64,000 nt of DNA from UBA9732 sp052170315 (GCA_052170315.1 JBQNAT010000006.1:1-64000); one strand, 5' to 3'. Numbered from the stretch's first letter, positions 16,561-25,443 are shown. Notes: a model not told the origin generated them from the sequence alone. Made by a program: numbers and translations.

Positions 16561-16639
16561 CAGTCAGTAATAACATTACTGCCGGACGGGTGCCCTGCAT
16601 AGGGTTTCTATCCTCACGCCTGTGCCATACTCCGTGGCA

Positions 16640-16800
16640 GCGTTAAAAGCTCAGGCAGGTCTTCTGACTTGTGCTTCACCGAAAATGAACCTTCCCAAAT
16701 CCTGATGATTCAGCGGTTTATTTCATTTTCTCTGCACTGCAGCGGCGGGACCGTGGAGGATTTTACCGCACTTCCCTTTTAAGCGTAAGCACCTGTGCTA
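16640..16800 (-). ncRNA. Cobalamin (B12) riboswitch upstream of nrdDG
   Basis: Read on the minus strand, the leader contains AGGTGC (16794-16789), AAAAGGGAAGTGCGGT then AAAATCC, GGTCCCGCCGCTG, GGGAAGG after an ATCATCAGGAT segment, and AGTCAGAAGACCTGCC (16669-16654), a near-perfect B12 box. Order and spacing match the cobalamin riboswitch consensus. A following hairpin GCCACGGAGTATGGC probably supplies the L13 loop of the kissing interaction. It would repress class III reductase when adenosylcobalamin is available, as seen where a B12-dependent class II reductase also exists. Confidence 0.93.
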
Positions 16801-16838
16801 AACACAAAATGTAGTGTATTTGAAGGAATACAGACACT

Positions 16839-16867
16839 ATATTAAGGTGTGAAAAAATAGTTGTCAA
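16839..16867 (-). promoter_or_regulatory. Promoter of the riboswitch-nrdDG operon
   Basis: On the minus strand TTGACA (16867-16862) and TAATAT (16844-16839) are exactly 17 bp apart. Transcription would start about 30 bp before the riboswitch aptamer. Confidence 0.8.
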
Positions 16868-16879
16868 TATGAATTTCAG

Positions 16880-16914
16880 AAAAAAATAAGGGGAAAGCGT
16901 ACTGCCTTCCCCCA
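16880..16914 (-). terminator. Rho-independent terminator of the dehydrogenase operon
   Basis: On the minus strand GGGGGAAG pairs with CTTTCCCC and is followed by TTATTTTTTT. It lies 20 bp beyond the Ldh stop and just before the nrdD promoter, separating the two units. Confidence 0.8.
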
Positions 16915-16934
16915 TGTTGTTTCCGTATCTGGGA

Positions 16935-18068
16935 TTATTTTTCAAACGGAAATTTGTAGTCCAGCTTGAACTCGTCCCGAAGAACAATGAATTCCTTCTG
17001 AATGGCCTCTCCTACAGGTACGCCCTTGTCCTGCCTTTCAAGCCACGCGAGGTGTTCCTTTTCGCCTGCCGTGTAGATTCTCTCAGCCCCGGGTGCTTTG
17101 GCCGAGGCCCTGAGGTCGCGGCATATGCCTCCGGCTGTTTTTTTGAATGTATCAAGCCCCATGAAGAATTCGGGATTGATAACAAAGAAGAAATGCCCAA
17201 GCCTGTACATTCTGGGCTTTCCGTCCTTGTCCTTCCCGTTGAGTTCCTTCATGTAGGGACCGCCTGCAAGCGCGGCTGAAAGAATTTCAACTATTGCTGT
17301 AAAACCGTAGCCCTTGTAGCCGCCTGTTGCCTCTCCAAGGCCTCCAAGCGGACAAAGCGCCGCCTGTCCGGCTCTCATGTCCTTCAGGATTTTTCCCGAC
17401 TCCGTCATGGTCTCTCCCCGGCGGTTTACTACAAGGCCCGCGGGAGTAGGCTGTCCGCTTCTCTCGTAGAACTCGATTTTTCCGTTCTGGATGGTAGAGG
17501 TGGCACAGTCAAAGTTGAACGGGAAATCCTCGTCCGTAGGCATTGTGAAAGTAAGCGGGTTGGTGCCCATCATAGGCTCTACGCCCCAGGTCGGAGCAAC
17601 GGAAGGTCTTGCGTTTGTTCCTGAAATACCTATCATACCGGCCTTTTCAGCCATGGTGGTCCAGTAACCGGCAATGCCGTAGTGGGTGGAGTTATAGACG
17701 GTTCCGCCGGACATTCCGTACTTTTTGGCCTTTTCAATGAGCATTTTCATCATTTCATAGGAAGCAACCATACCCATGCCGTTGTTTGCGTCCATTACGA
17801 CCGTAGTGGGAGTTTCCTTCACTATGTCTATTTTGGTCACGGGAAGAAGGGTTCCGTTTTTTATGCGGTCAAGGTAAATGGGCTTGAAGCGGTTGCAGCC
17901 GTGGCTCTCTATGCCTCTCCTGTCCGACTCAAGAAGGACATCCGTACAGATTTCCGCGTCTTTTCTTGGGACTCCGAATTTTTCGAATACATCAACCATG
18001 AAGTCATTTACCATCTTCCACGGTATATAGGGTCTTGTTTCCATATTACTCTCCATATCAATCTCCAT
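16935..18068 (-). CDS. Malate/L-lactate dehydrogenase family (type 2) NAD(P)H oxidoreductase
   Basis: A 377-residue member of the Ldh_2 family (YiaK/ComC/AllD-like). VYNSTHYGIAGYW with the catalytic histidine, SGTNARPSVAPTWG, MGTNPLTFTMPT and GGYKGYG are family hallmarks. These enzymes reduce 2-oxoacids (malate, 2,3-diketogulonate, ureidoglycolate and others) with NAD(P)H and do not share the classical Rossmann fold. GGAGG sits 6 nt before the ATG at 18068. The gene follows a DeoR regulator by 17 bp, so a sugar-acid or polyol catabolic role is plausible. Substrate unknown. Confidence 0.88.
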   Translation of the reverse strand: MEIDMESNMETRPYIPWKMVNDFMVDVFEKFGVPRKDAEICTDVLLESDRRGIESHGCNRFKPIYLDRIKNGTLLPVTKIDIVKETPTTVVMDANNGMGMVASYEMMKMLIEKAKKYGMSGGTVYNSTHYGIAGYWTTMAEKAGMIGISGTNARPSVAPTWGVEPMMGTNPLTFTMPTDEDFPFNFDCATSTIQNGKIEFYERSGQPTPAGLVVNRRGETMTESGKILKDMRAGQAALCPLGGLGEATGGYKGYGFTAIVEILSAALAGGPYMKELNGKDKDGKPRMYRLGHFFFVINPEFFMGLDTFKKTAGGICRDLRASAKAPGAERIYTAGEKEHLAWLERQDKGVPVGEAIQKEFIVLRDEFKLDYKFPFEK

Positions 18069-18085
18069 ATTAATCCTCCGTAGGC

Positions 18086-18850
18086 TTACGCCTCAATTAT
18101 TTCAGCCTTTACGCTGCTGTCGGTGCGGAAATACTCCGCGCCTTCTTCGTCTGTAATTATTCCGAATATCTCGTCGGTCCTGCCAATCTGATAATTGCTC
18201 ACAACTCCTATTTTGTTATGTGTGGCCACAACAAACGCCTTTCCCGACGTATGTCTGAGCATCATTCTGCTGACTACGCTCTCTTCATATATAGGTGTGG
18301 TCAGCCCGGCGTCTTCTGATATTCCGTCCACCCCGATAAAGGCTTTGTTGGCGAACATGCCTTCAAGATGGGCTGTGGACAAAGAGCCTGAAAGAGCTCT
18401 GGATCTGCTTCTATAAACACCCCCTGTAAGTATTATAGTGCATTTTCCTGTGGTATCAGGATGAATCAGGACATCAATGTTGTTTGTTATTATAGTAAGG
18501 CTGCGTCCGCTGTCCAGAAGCGCTTTAAGTACTGCGGATGCTGTGGTTCCGCTGTTGACCATCACAATGTCATCATCTTCAACAAGCTCCGCCGCCTTCT
18601 GGGCAATACGGCGTTTTTCCTCTGAGAACATGGCGGCCTTCTGAAGATAATGAGGCTCCGCGTTCATGTTCCTCAGTACCGTAGCCCCTCCGTGGGTGCG
18701 CTTTAAAAGACCGTTTCCCGCCATCTGGTCAAGGTCTCGGCGTATGGTAAGCTCTGAGACATCAAATTCGGAAGCAAGTCTTGAAACCTGCACTATCCCG
18801 TTCTCCGAAAGTATTTCCGAAATTTTCTGTTGTCTTTCCATTGGAAGCAT
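18086..18850 (-). CDS. DeoR/GlpR-family transcriptional repressor
   Basis: A 254-residue regulator. The N-terminal helix-turn-helix (ERQQKISEIL, VSELTIRRDLDQM, KRTHGGA, residues about 4-60) is the DeoR signature, and the C-terminal sugar-phosphate sensor domain has VNSGTTASAV and FIGVDGIS. It is divergent from glpK (305 bp away) and upstream of the dehydrogenase gene. It could control either: GlpR-type repressors of glpK belong to this family. The start may be 18850 or 18841 (ATG codons three residues apart). Confidence 0.9.
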   Translation of the reverse strand: MLPMERQQKISEILSENGIVQVSRLASEFDVSELTIRRDLDQMAGNGLLKRTHGGATVLRNMNAEPHYLQKAAMFSEEKRRIAQKAAELVEDDDIVMVNSGTTASAVLKALLDSGRSLTIITNNIDVLIHPDTTGKCTIILTGGVYRSRSRALSGSLSTAHLEGMFANKAFIGVDGISEDAGLTTPIYEESVVSRMMLRHTSGKAFVVATHNKIGVVSNYQIGRTDEIFGIITDEEGAEYFRTDSSVKAEIIEA

Positions 18851-18987
18851 GCTGTGCCCTCTCCCTGTTTGCCCAAGTCTTTTTCAGTTTATGACAATTG
18901 AGGTGAGCTGTCAACTTTATTTGAACTTTTCTGAATGTTTTATATAGAAACAATCATAAAAACTCATTTTTCTGACAGATTTTTTCC

Positions 18988-19016
18988 TTGACCGAACAAA
19001 AATGTGGCTCTAAACT
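18988..19016 (+). promoter_or_regulatory. Predicted promoter of glpK
   Basis: TTGACC (18988-18993) and TAAACT (19011-19016) with a 17-bp spacer, 140 bp before glpK. CGAACA just after the -35 box resembles a half-site of GlpR operators (TGTTCG/CGAACA), which fits the divergent DeoR-family gene. Confidence 0.5.
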
Positions 19017-19019
19017 TTT

Positions 19020-19049
19020 AAATAGACATCAGGTAAATAGACATCAGGT
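19020..19049. repeat. 15-bp perfect tandem duplication in the glpK leader
   Basis: AAATAGACATCAGGT is present twice back to back at 19020-19034 and 19035-19049, just downstream of the predicted -10 box. It would lie in the transcript leader. Confidence 0.9.
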
Positions 19050-19155
19050 TTATTAAACAAACGATTTTGCCGTCTTATAAATTAAGGACAGAATTATTGG
19101 TCTGTGACGCGCTCTTTTGCCGGAGAATCAGGGGCGTGGAATCTTGGAGGTTCAT

Positions 19156-20646
19156 ATGAAGTACATAATGGCGTTGGACCAGGGTACAACAAGCTCAAGG
19201 TGCATCCTTTTTGACCGCAGAGGAAAAATATGCAGTGTCGCCCAGAAGGAGTTCACGCAGATATTCCCCAAACCGGGCTGGGTAGAGCATGACGCGGAGG
19301 AAATCTGGGACACAACTCTTGAGGTTTCACGGGCTGCGATGAGGAAGCTGGGTGTTCAGGCGCACGATATAGATTCCATAGGGATAACGAACCAGCGTGA
19401 AACAACGGTTCTGTGGGACCGAAGAACAGGACGCCAGATAGCAAACGCCATTGTCTGGCAGTGCAGAAGAACGGCGCCCATAATAGACAATCTTGTTTCC
19501 GACGGATATTCGGATATGATTCAGGCAAAGACAGGGCTTGTGCCTGATGCCTATTTCTCGGGCTCCAAGATAAAGTGGATACTGGACAACGTTCCCGGCG
19601 CAAGAAAAAGGGCAGAAAACGGCGAAATTCTTTTCGGAACAATAGAAACCTGGCTTATCTGGCGTCTCACGAACGGCCGGGTTCACATTACCGACTATAC
19701 AAACGCAAGCAGAACTATGCTTTTTAACATACACACCCTTGAGTGGGATGACGAACTTCTGAAAATATTGAACGTGCCGAAGCGTATTCTGCCAGAAGTC
19801 AAGCCTTCAAGCTGTATCTACGGCAAGACGGACTTTGAGCTTTACGGGGGTGAAATTCCTATCGCGGGCGCAGCGGGAGACCAGCAGTGCGCCCTGTTCG
19901 GCCAGTGCTGTTTTGACGAAGGCGACATGAAAAATACTTACGGCACAGGCTGCTTCATGCTGATGAATACCGGCACAAAACCTGTCAAGTCAAAGAGCGG
20001 GCTTGTTACAACAATAGCCGTAGGTTACAAAGACCATGTGGAATATGCACTTGAAGGCAGTGTTTTTGTTGCGGGAGCCGCGATACAGTGGCTCAGGGAC
20101 CAGATGGCTATCATAGAAAACGCCCCCGAAAGCCAGGAATGGGCGGACAGGGTTTCAGATACGGAAGGATGCTATGTTGTACCTGCCTTTACCGGGTTGG
20201 GAGCACCGTACTGGAAGCAGGAAGCCCGCGGAATAGTTGTGGGTCTTACGCGCGGATGCAGCAGAGCCCACTTCATACGCGCCACGCTTGAATCTCTGGC
20301 CTACCAGTCATACGACATTGCCAGGGCCATGGAAACGGATTCAGGCATTAAAATCACCAGCCTTCGGGTTGATGGCGGCGCCAGCGCCAATGACTTCCTG
20401 ATGCAGTTCCAGAGCAATATACTCGCGTCTGAAGTAGTCAGGCCAAAATGCATTGAGACTACCGCCCTTGGAGCGGCCTATCTTGCGGGCCTTGCGACAG
20501 GCTACTGGGAAAGTAAAGAAGATATTAAGAAAAACTGGGGCATAGACAGAAAGTTTGAGATGAATCTTGATGCTGAAACGCGCAGTGAGCTTATAGCAGG
20601 CTGGAAGAAGGCGGTAAAGACCGCGGTCTTCTGGGCAGAATGCTGA
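19156..20646 (+). CDS. glpK: Glycerol kinase
   Basis: A 496-residue FGGY kinase. YIMALDQGTTSSRCILFD at the start, GITNQRETTVLWDRRTG, the YGTGCFMLMNTG phosphate loop and the C-terminal LRVDGGASANDFLMQ are diagnostic of GlpK. It phosphorylates glycerol to sn-glycerol 3-phosphate in the cytoplasm. The ATG at 19156 follows a GGAGG; a frame reaching back to 19117 lacks a ribosome site. No glycerol facilitator or glycerol-3-phosphate dehydrogenase is adjacent, but a DeoR/GlpR-like regulator is divergent. Confidence 0.96.
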   Translation: MKYIMALDQGTTSSRCILFDRRGKICSVAQKEFTQIFPKPGWVEHDAEEIWDTTLEVSRAAMRKLGVQAHDIDSIGITNQRETTVLWDRRTGRQIANAIVWQCRRTAPIIDNLVSDGYSDMIQAKTGLVPDAYFSGSKIKWILDNVPGARKRAENGEILFGTIETWLIWRLTNGRVHITDYTNASRTMLFNIHTLEWDDELLKILNVPKRILPEVKPSSCIYGKTDFELYGGEIPIAGAAGDQQCALFGQCCFDEGDMKNTYGTGCFMLMNTGTKPVKSKSGLVTTIAVGYKDHVEYALEGSVFVAGAAIQWLRDQMAIIENAPESQEWADRVSDTEGCYVVPAFTGLGAPYWKQEARGIVVGLTRGCSRAHFIRATLESLAYQSYDIARAMETDSGIKITSLRVDGGASANDFLMQFQSNILASEVVRPKCIETTALGAAYLAGLATGYWESKEDIKKNWGIDRKFEMNLDAETRSELIAGWKKAVKTAVFWAEC

Positions 20647-20678
20647 CACAAACAATACACTTGCATTATTATTAACTC

Positions 20679-21416
20679 ATGGAAACCTTAAACAAATTCA
20701 TAACAAACATATCCGTGCTTCCCAGCAACTGCGATTTTCAACGCAGGCTTGGAATCTATGAGACTTTCAGAATATTTATGGATATTGCGAACGAGCATGA
20801 AAAAAGGCTTTCCGCAGGACAGACTGCGCTGATGGACAAAGGACTTTTCTGGCTTACCGTAAAAACCCGTATAAAATTTAACCGAAGGCCTTTTATGGAT
20901 TCCGTAATGAAGGCTGAAACATGGCCATACAAAGTAGGTTCGTTTCTTTCCGACAGATGCTACAGACTCTCCGATGAAAACGGCATAATTGCCGAAGGCA
21001 TTACTCAGTGGGCCATTCTTGACATAAAGGATGGGAATCTTTCCTGTATCTCCGATATGTTCGCGGACCGTATGGAACTTAGCGAAGACAGGCTTTCATT
21101 TTCTGACTTTCCAAGAATAAATGTCTGTAAGAACATGGATAATGTTAAAAAGACATATACTGTCAGTTCTTCGGACATTGATATGGGGCTTCACATGAAC
21201 AACACGGCCTATATCAGGGCAATGCTGGGTCTTTTCTCCGTGAAGGAACTTGAAGAAATGGAAATTAAGGACGTAACGGTGATATTTAAAAAATCGGCCC
21301 ATGAGGGAGACGTACTTTCAATGCCCGTGGTCAGGACGGACAGCATTATTGATACAGGTCTTTACTTTTCGGACGGCAGTCCCGCGGTTCTTGCAAGGAT
21401 TGCAACCGCCGGTTGA
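20679..21416 (+). CDS. Acyl-ACP thioesterase (FatA/FatB-like double hotdog)
   Basis: A 245-residue protein resembling the bacterial acyl-ACP thioesterase family: an N-terminal hotdog with RLGIYETFRIFMDIANEHE and a second hotdog with SSSDIDMGLHMNNTAYIRAM, where the H-x-N-N segment is the usual N/H active-site motif. It would release free fatty acids from acyl carrier protein. It follows glpK by 32 bp in the same direction, so glycerol activation and acyl-chain release may be co-expressed. No obvious Shine-Dalgarno precedes the ATG. Confidence 0.82.
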   Translation: METLNKFITNISVLPSNCDFQRRLGIYETFRIFMDIANEHEKRLSAGQTALMDKGLFWLTVKTRIKFNRRPFMDSVMKAETWPYKVGSFLSDRCYRLSDENGIIAEGITQWAILDIKDGNLSCISDMFADRMELSEDRLSFSDFPRINVCKNMDNVKKTYTVSSSDIDMGLHMNNTAYIRAMLGLFSVKELEEMEIKDVTVIFKKSAHEGDVLSMPVVRTDSIIDTGLYFSDGSPAVLARIATAG

Positions 21417-21497
21417 CACTTTTCAAAACCGGCTTTGTTGAACGCAACTGCGTTAAGTCGTAGCATGAACTCACTTGATAAGAGTAAGGAGTTTGAC

Positions 21498-22484
21498 ATG
21501 ATATTGGCAGAAAAAATCGTAAATCTCAGAAAGAAGACAGGCTGGTCACAGGAGGAACTTGCCCAGCAACTTGACGTTTCAAGACAGTCCGTATCAAAAT
21601 GGGAAAGCGGGCAGTCTATACCCGATATGGATAAAATCGTAAAAATGAGCGCTATTTTCTCGGTTTCTACTGATTATCTTCTCAAAGACGATATTTCGGA
21701 AGATGAATCTATCCCTCAGGTGCAGACAACGGAACCGGGTCTCAGGCATGTATCTATGGAAGAGGCTGTAACCTATATGGAAATAAGAAGCGACGCTTCA
21801 CATAAAATCGCCCTGGCTTCAATGATGTGTATAATTTCCCCTATTCCGCTAATCCTGCTTTCGGGGCTTTCGGAGCTTACAAACGTTAATATAAACGGAA
21901 GCGCGGCAGCAGGTATGGGAATTTGTTTTTTGGCCGTTTTTGTCGCTATTGCGGTATCTTTCTTTCTTAAATGCTCCTTTAATGCTTCGGAGTATTCTTT
22001 TCTTGAGAAGGAACCTTTTGACACGGAGTACGGTGTCACGGGTCTTGTAAAAAAGAAAAAAGCCGATTTTAGGGAAAAGTACGCAAGGACAAATATAATT
22101 TCAACAGTATTATGCATACTTTCGGTCTTCCCTCTTTTTACAGCGGTAGGCTTTGATTCTTCAGATTTTATCTACATAATCGCAGTCTGCATACTACTTG
22201 CGGTAATAGCTATTGCGGTTTATGGTTTTGTTTTTGTGGGAACCGTAAACGCTTCTTATGACAAACTTCTGAAAGAAGGAGACTTCAAAATGGTGAAAAA
22301 GGAAGAGCCAAAAGGCTTCAGTATATTTGTAATAATTTACTGGCTTGTAGTAACCATGCTCATTTTAATCATGATTTTCTTTAAATGGAACATACGTTAT
22401 ATCTGGATACCCACACTTGTTTCAAATCTGATTTATTGGTCAATATTTGGAATAAGAGCAACAATCAACTCAAATAAGCGCTGA
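21498..22484 (+). CDS. XRE-type regulator with C-terminal membrane domain
   Basis: A 328-residue protein. Residues 3-60 are a Cro/C1 helix-turn-helix (AEKIVNLRKKTGWSQEELAQ, VSRQSVSKWESGQSIP). The rest has about six membrane segments (for example SMMCIISPIPLILLSG, FLAVFVAIAVSFF, FIYIIAVCILLAVIAIA, IFVIIYWLVVTMLILIMIFF). This HTH-plus-membrane arrangement is common in anaerobes and its signal is generally unknown. The ATG at 21498 has AAGGAG 6 nt upstream; a longer frame from 21435 lacks one. Confidence 0.85.
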   Translation: MILAEKIVNLRKKTGWSQEELAQQLDVSRQSVSKWESGQSIPDMDKIVKMSAIFSVSTDYLLKDDISEDESIPQVQTTEPGLRHVSMEEAVTYMEIRSDASHKIALASMMCIISPIPLILLSGLSELTNVNINGSAAAGMGICFLAVFVAIAVSFFLKCSFNASEYSFLEKEPFDTEYGVTGLVKKKKADFREKYARTNIISTVLCILSVFPLFTAVGFDSSDFIYIIAVCILLAVIAIAVYGFVFVGTVNASYDKLLKEGDFKMVKKEEPKGFSIFVIIYWLVVTMLILIMIFFKWNIRYIWIPTLVSNLIYWSIFGIRATINSNKR

Positions 22485-22515
22485 GATTTCGGCTGGATTT
22501 TGCCCGGATGCGCAG

Positions 22516-22539
22516 CCTGCGGGAATACCTGCGGGAATA
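22516..22539. repeat. 12-bp perfect tandem duplication
   Basis: CCTGCGGGAATA is duplicated back to back in the short gap between the XRE gene and maf. Confidence 0.85.
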
Positions 22540-22575
22540 TACAACTAAAGGAATTTGATAAAGGAGTTTGAGGTT

Positions 22576-23211
22576 ATGGATAAATACCCGGAAATTGATT
22601 CCGAACTGGGGGTAAAACTCAGGGAAATCTGTCCTGCTCTGGTTTTGGCTTCAGGGTCTCCGAACAGAAGATATGTTCTTGAAAATGCAGGAATAAATGT
22701 AACGGTGAGGCCTCAGGATATAAACGAGATTTGCGGGTTTTCTGAGCCCAGGCTTGTTGTAACCACACTGTCAAGGCAGAAAATGGAAAGCCATACGGCA
22801 AGCGGGCTTTTTGACCGAAACATGCCTGCTCTGGCGATAGACACTCTTGTATGCCTTGACGGCAAGCTTATTGGGAAACCAAAGGACAATGAAGACGCAG
22901 CATCAATGCTCAGAAGTTTTTCGGGTCGCTGGCACGATGTATACTCCGGCATGTCCGTATACAGACCTGCAGACGGAAAAATAATAATAGTCCACGAACG
23001 CACGCAAGTGAAATTTCGTGAACTTTCAGAGTCCGATATAGACTGGTACATAGGCACAGGTGAATGGCGTGGTGCCGCCGGCGCCTATAAAATACAGAAA
23101 AACGGATACAGGCTTATTGATGAAATAAACGGAAGCCTCACAAACATCATAGGAATGCCTCTTGAAAAGCTTATTCAGGTGCTTTCAGGCGCCGTGGAAT
23201 CGGAATATTGA
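22576..23211 (+). CDS. maf: Maf-family nucleoside-triphosphate pyrophosphatase
   Basis: A 211-residue Maf protein. LVLASGSPNRRYVLENAGI is the family signature, AIDTLVCLDGKLIGKPKD carries the catalytic aspartate, and the terminal EINGSLTNIIGMPLEKL is typical. Maf enzymes hydrolyse dTTP, UTP or modified nucleotides. I take the ATG at 22576, with AAGGAG 9 nt upstream; a TTG at 22555 would add seven residues. Confidence 0.92.
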   Translation: MDKYPEIDSELGVKLREICPALVLASGSPNRRYVLENAGINVTVRPQDINEICGFSEPRLVVTTLSRQKMESHTASGLFDRNMPALAIDTLVCLDGKLIGKPKDNEDAASMLRSFSGRWHDVYSGMSVYRPADGKIIIVHERTQVKFRELSESDIDWYIGTGEWRGAAGAYKIQKNGYRLIDEINGSLTNIIGMPLEKLIQVLSGAVESEY

Positions 23212-23230
23212 AGCACTTTACAGCATGTTT

Positions 23231-24055
23231 TTACATTAAATGTTCCTTTATCAGCGCAGCTATATCATCTGTATTCAGCGGATATTTTCCGTCTTCAAAT
23301 GTGAGTATGAGGTTTTTCCCTGAGAAATAACCGAATCTCATATAAACTGATATTTTCTTTAATGCGTTTGTTCTGTATTCTTCGTCGTCCATCATCCCAA
23401 GGTGTTCCCAGATGAAAACTTCTCTTGTCCTTTTATTCAGTATCATGAAATCGGGGTTGTGTATGACAAGATATTCCTCGCTAAGCGCATGAGTGGGCTC
23501 ATATCTGTAAGGTATGCCGGCATCTGCAAGCATATTCGCGATTATCAGTTCACTTTTTGATCTGACAATTTCGCCGCGTTTTGTTTTAAACTTGTAATCC
23601 CCTTTCAGTGCCTTGCTTAGATATTTCTGCTCCTGCCATTTTCTGGCATAGCCGTCATCCGTCGCAAGGCTTGTGACTACATATGGCTTTATCTCCGCAG
23701 GCAGCGTTTCATAAACCAAATCAATGTCTGCCCTGTCCGCTCCGTCTTCATTTACAGATGTTTTCAAAGCGCTTATACATTTTTCTATCTGACGCTTCTC
23801 CTTCTCCGCCGCACGTTTAAGTTTCAAGGCATAGCGCTTGGTCGCAAGCTCTGATATGGTTTTATGCATATCCGCGCCAAGGTAGGTTTCAGTCAGGTCG
23901 GGATTTTGCCGTTCAAATTGAGGTTTTCCTGATTTCTTTCTGCATACCAGGAGTCCTTCAATCTTGTTGATATGCGATTTTTCCAATTTCGCGAGCAAAT
24001 CAGCCAGCTCTTTGCTCTGTTTTTCAAGAATTAACAGTATTTGCTTTTTATTCAT
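23231..24055 (-). CDS. Uncharacterised protein with PD-(D/E)XK-like nuclease motif
   Basis: A 274-residue protein I cannot name. The N-terminal half is highly charged and probably coiled-coil (LEKQSKELADLLAKLEKS, KRAAEKEKRQIEK). The C-terminal half has SKSELIIANMLADAGI, then HNPDFMILN and REVFIWEHLGMMDDEEY, the spacing E...PD...E-x-(H/K) expected for a PD-(D/E)XK nuclease with histidine in place of the last lysine. The start at 24055 is chosen because a terminator lies just upstream; GGAGG is only 1 nt from this ATG, which is odd. Possibly a DNA-processing or selfish-element-related enzyme. Confidence 0.65.
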   Translation of the reverse strand: MNKKQILLILEKQSKELADLLAKLEKSHINKIEGLLVCRKKSGKPQFERQNPDLTETYLGADMHKTISELATKRYALKLKRAAEKEKRQIEKCISALKTSVNEDGADRADIDLVYETLPAEIKPYVVTSLATDDGYARKWQEQKYLSKALKGDYKFKTKRGEIVRSKSELIIANMLADAGIPYRYEPTHALSEEYLVIHNPDFMILNKRTREVFIWEHLGMMDDEEYRTNALKKISVYMRFGYFSGKNLILTFEDGKYPLNTDDIAALIKEHLM

Positions 24056-24088
24056 GCCTCCATATACTCGGGAACTGCTGTTTTTATT

Positions 24089-24112
24089 AAAAAACCGATG
24101 TAATAGCATCGG
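24089..24112 (-). terminator. Terminator of the rubrerythrin-flavoprotein operon
   Basis: On the minus strand CCGATG-CTATTA-CATCGG is followed by six T. It lies about 120 bp beyond the flavoprotein stop and 34 bp before the next leftward gene. Confidence 0.85.
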
Positions 24113-24231
24113 TAATGCTTCCAAAATTTAATTTTCCGATGAAAAGCTGCATGAAGAAACAGCAGCGCAAGACAAAAAGGCAAAAAGAGCATGAAAAGTT
24201 AATTGGAGAAGTAACTATTGTTGAATAAGGC

Positions 24232-25434
24232 TCAGCTTAAGTCGGCGCAGAGGGAATCGGCCAGAAGACGGAGTTCTTCAAGATTGGAGGCCTTTACACT
24301 GGATTTGATGGTTGTGGTCTGCTCAAGGATGGTCATATTCTTCATGGAGGAGATGAGCTCGCGCATCAGTTTGCCGCTGACGGGCGCCCAGGAGCCGTTT
24401 TCGATGAGGGCAACGGTGCGGTTCTGAAGGTTGTGAGCCTTGAGGTCGTTCAGGGCTATTTCCATGTTGGGGAAGATGCCCATGTTGTAGGTTGTGGAGG
24501 CGAAGACCAGATGGCTGCAGCGGAAGGCTTCCGAGACTATGACCGAGGGGTGAACAGTTGAGACGTCGTAGACCGCGATATTGCGGATGCCGCGCAGGGC
24601 AAGTTCGGTGGCTAGGATGTCGGCGGCGTTGGCGGTGTCTCCGTAGACGGATGCGCAGGCAATCATGACAGCCCTGTCTTCGCTTTGATAGGAGGACCAT
24701 TTGGCATATTTGTCAATGTACCAGCCTATGTTTTCACGCCAAATGGGCCCGTGAAGCGGGCAAAGCATACCTATTTCCAGAGCTCCCGCCTTTTTCAGCA
24801 GGCTCTGGACCTGCGCGCCGTACTTTCCGACGATGTTGGTGTAATAACGTCTGGCGTCGTCAAGCCATTCGGACTCGAAACTCAATTCGTCGGCAAAAAT
24901 GTTGCCGCTCATAGCGCCGAAGGTTCCGAAGGCATCAGCCGAGAAGAGGGCCTTTGAGGTCTTGTCGTAGGTGACCATGACCTCCGGCCAATGAACCATA
25001 GGCGCCGTGATGAATGTAAATGAATGTTTTCCTGTTTCAAGGGTGTCTCCGTCGTTTACGGCCCTGCACGGTATGGCTGTTTCGCCGTCAAAAAACTGGG
25101 CTAACATGTCCAGAGCTTTCCGGGTCGCAATAACTTCCGTTTCAGGATGTCTCAGCTTAAGTTCCTGCAAGGTGGCTGCATGGTCCGGCTCAACATGGTT
25201 CACAATGACGTAATCCAGCTTTCTGCCGTTCAGAAGATGTTCCAGATTTTCAAAGAACACCTGCCCTACTGCTCTGTCAACGGTGTCAAGAAGAACTGTC
25301 TTCCTGTCCATGATAAGATATGAGTTGTAGGAAATCCCTCTTGGAATGGGATACGCGTTTTCGAACAAAGCAAGCCTGCGGTCGCTTGAGCCTATGTAGT
25401 AAATGTCGTCGGAAACAGCCCTTGTACAGTACAT
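24232..25434 (-). CDS. fprA: A-type flavoprotein (flavodiiron O2/NO reductase)
   Basis: A 400-residue flavodiiron protein. The metallo-beta-lactamase half carries VNHVEPDHAATL (HxExDH iron ligands, about 79-84), APMVHWPEVM and CPLHGPIW; the flavodoxin half (from about residue 250) has ACASVYGDTANAAD and FASTTYNMGIFP for FMN. It reduces O2 to water or NO to N2O. It is 9 bp downstream of rubrerythrin, so both form an oxidative-stress operon, typical of strict anaerobes. Confidence 0.95.
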   Translation of the reverse strand: MYCTRAVSDDIYYIGSSDRRLALFENAYPIPRGISYNSYLIMDRKTVLLDTVDRAVGQVFFENLEHLLNGRKLDYVIVNHVEPDHAATLQELKLRHPETEVIATRKALDMLAQFFDGETAIPCRAVNDGDTLETGKHSFTFITAPMVHWPEVMVTYDKTSKALFSADAFGTFGAMSGNIFADELSFESEWLDDARRYYTNIVGKYGAQVQSLLKKAGALEIGMLCPLHGPIWRENIGWYIDKYAKWSSYQSEDRAVMIACASVYGDTANAADILATELALRGIRNIAVYDVSTVHPSVIVSEAFRCSHLVFASTTYNMGIFPNMEIALNDLKAHNLQNRTVALIENGSWAPVSGKLMRELISSMKNMTILEQTTTIKSSVKASNLEELRLLADSLCADLS

Positions 25435-25443
25435 TCAAATTCC

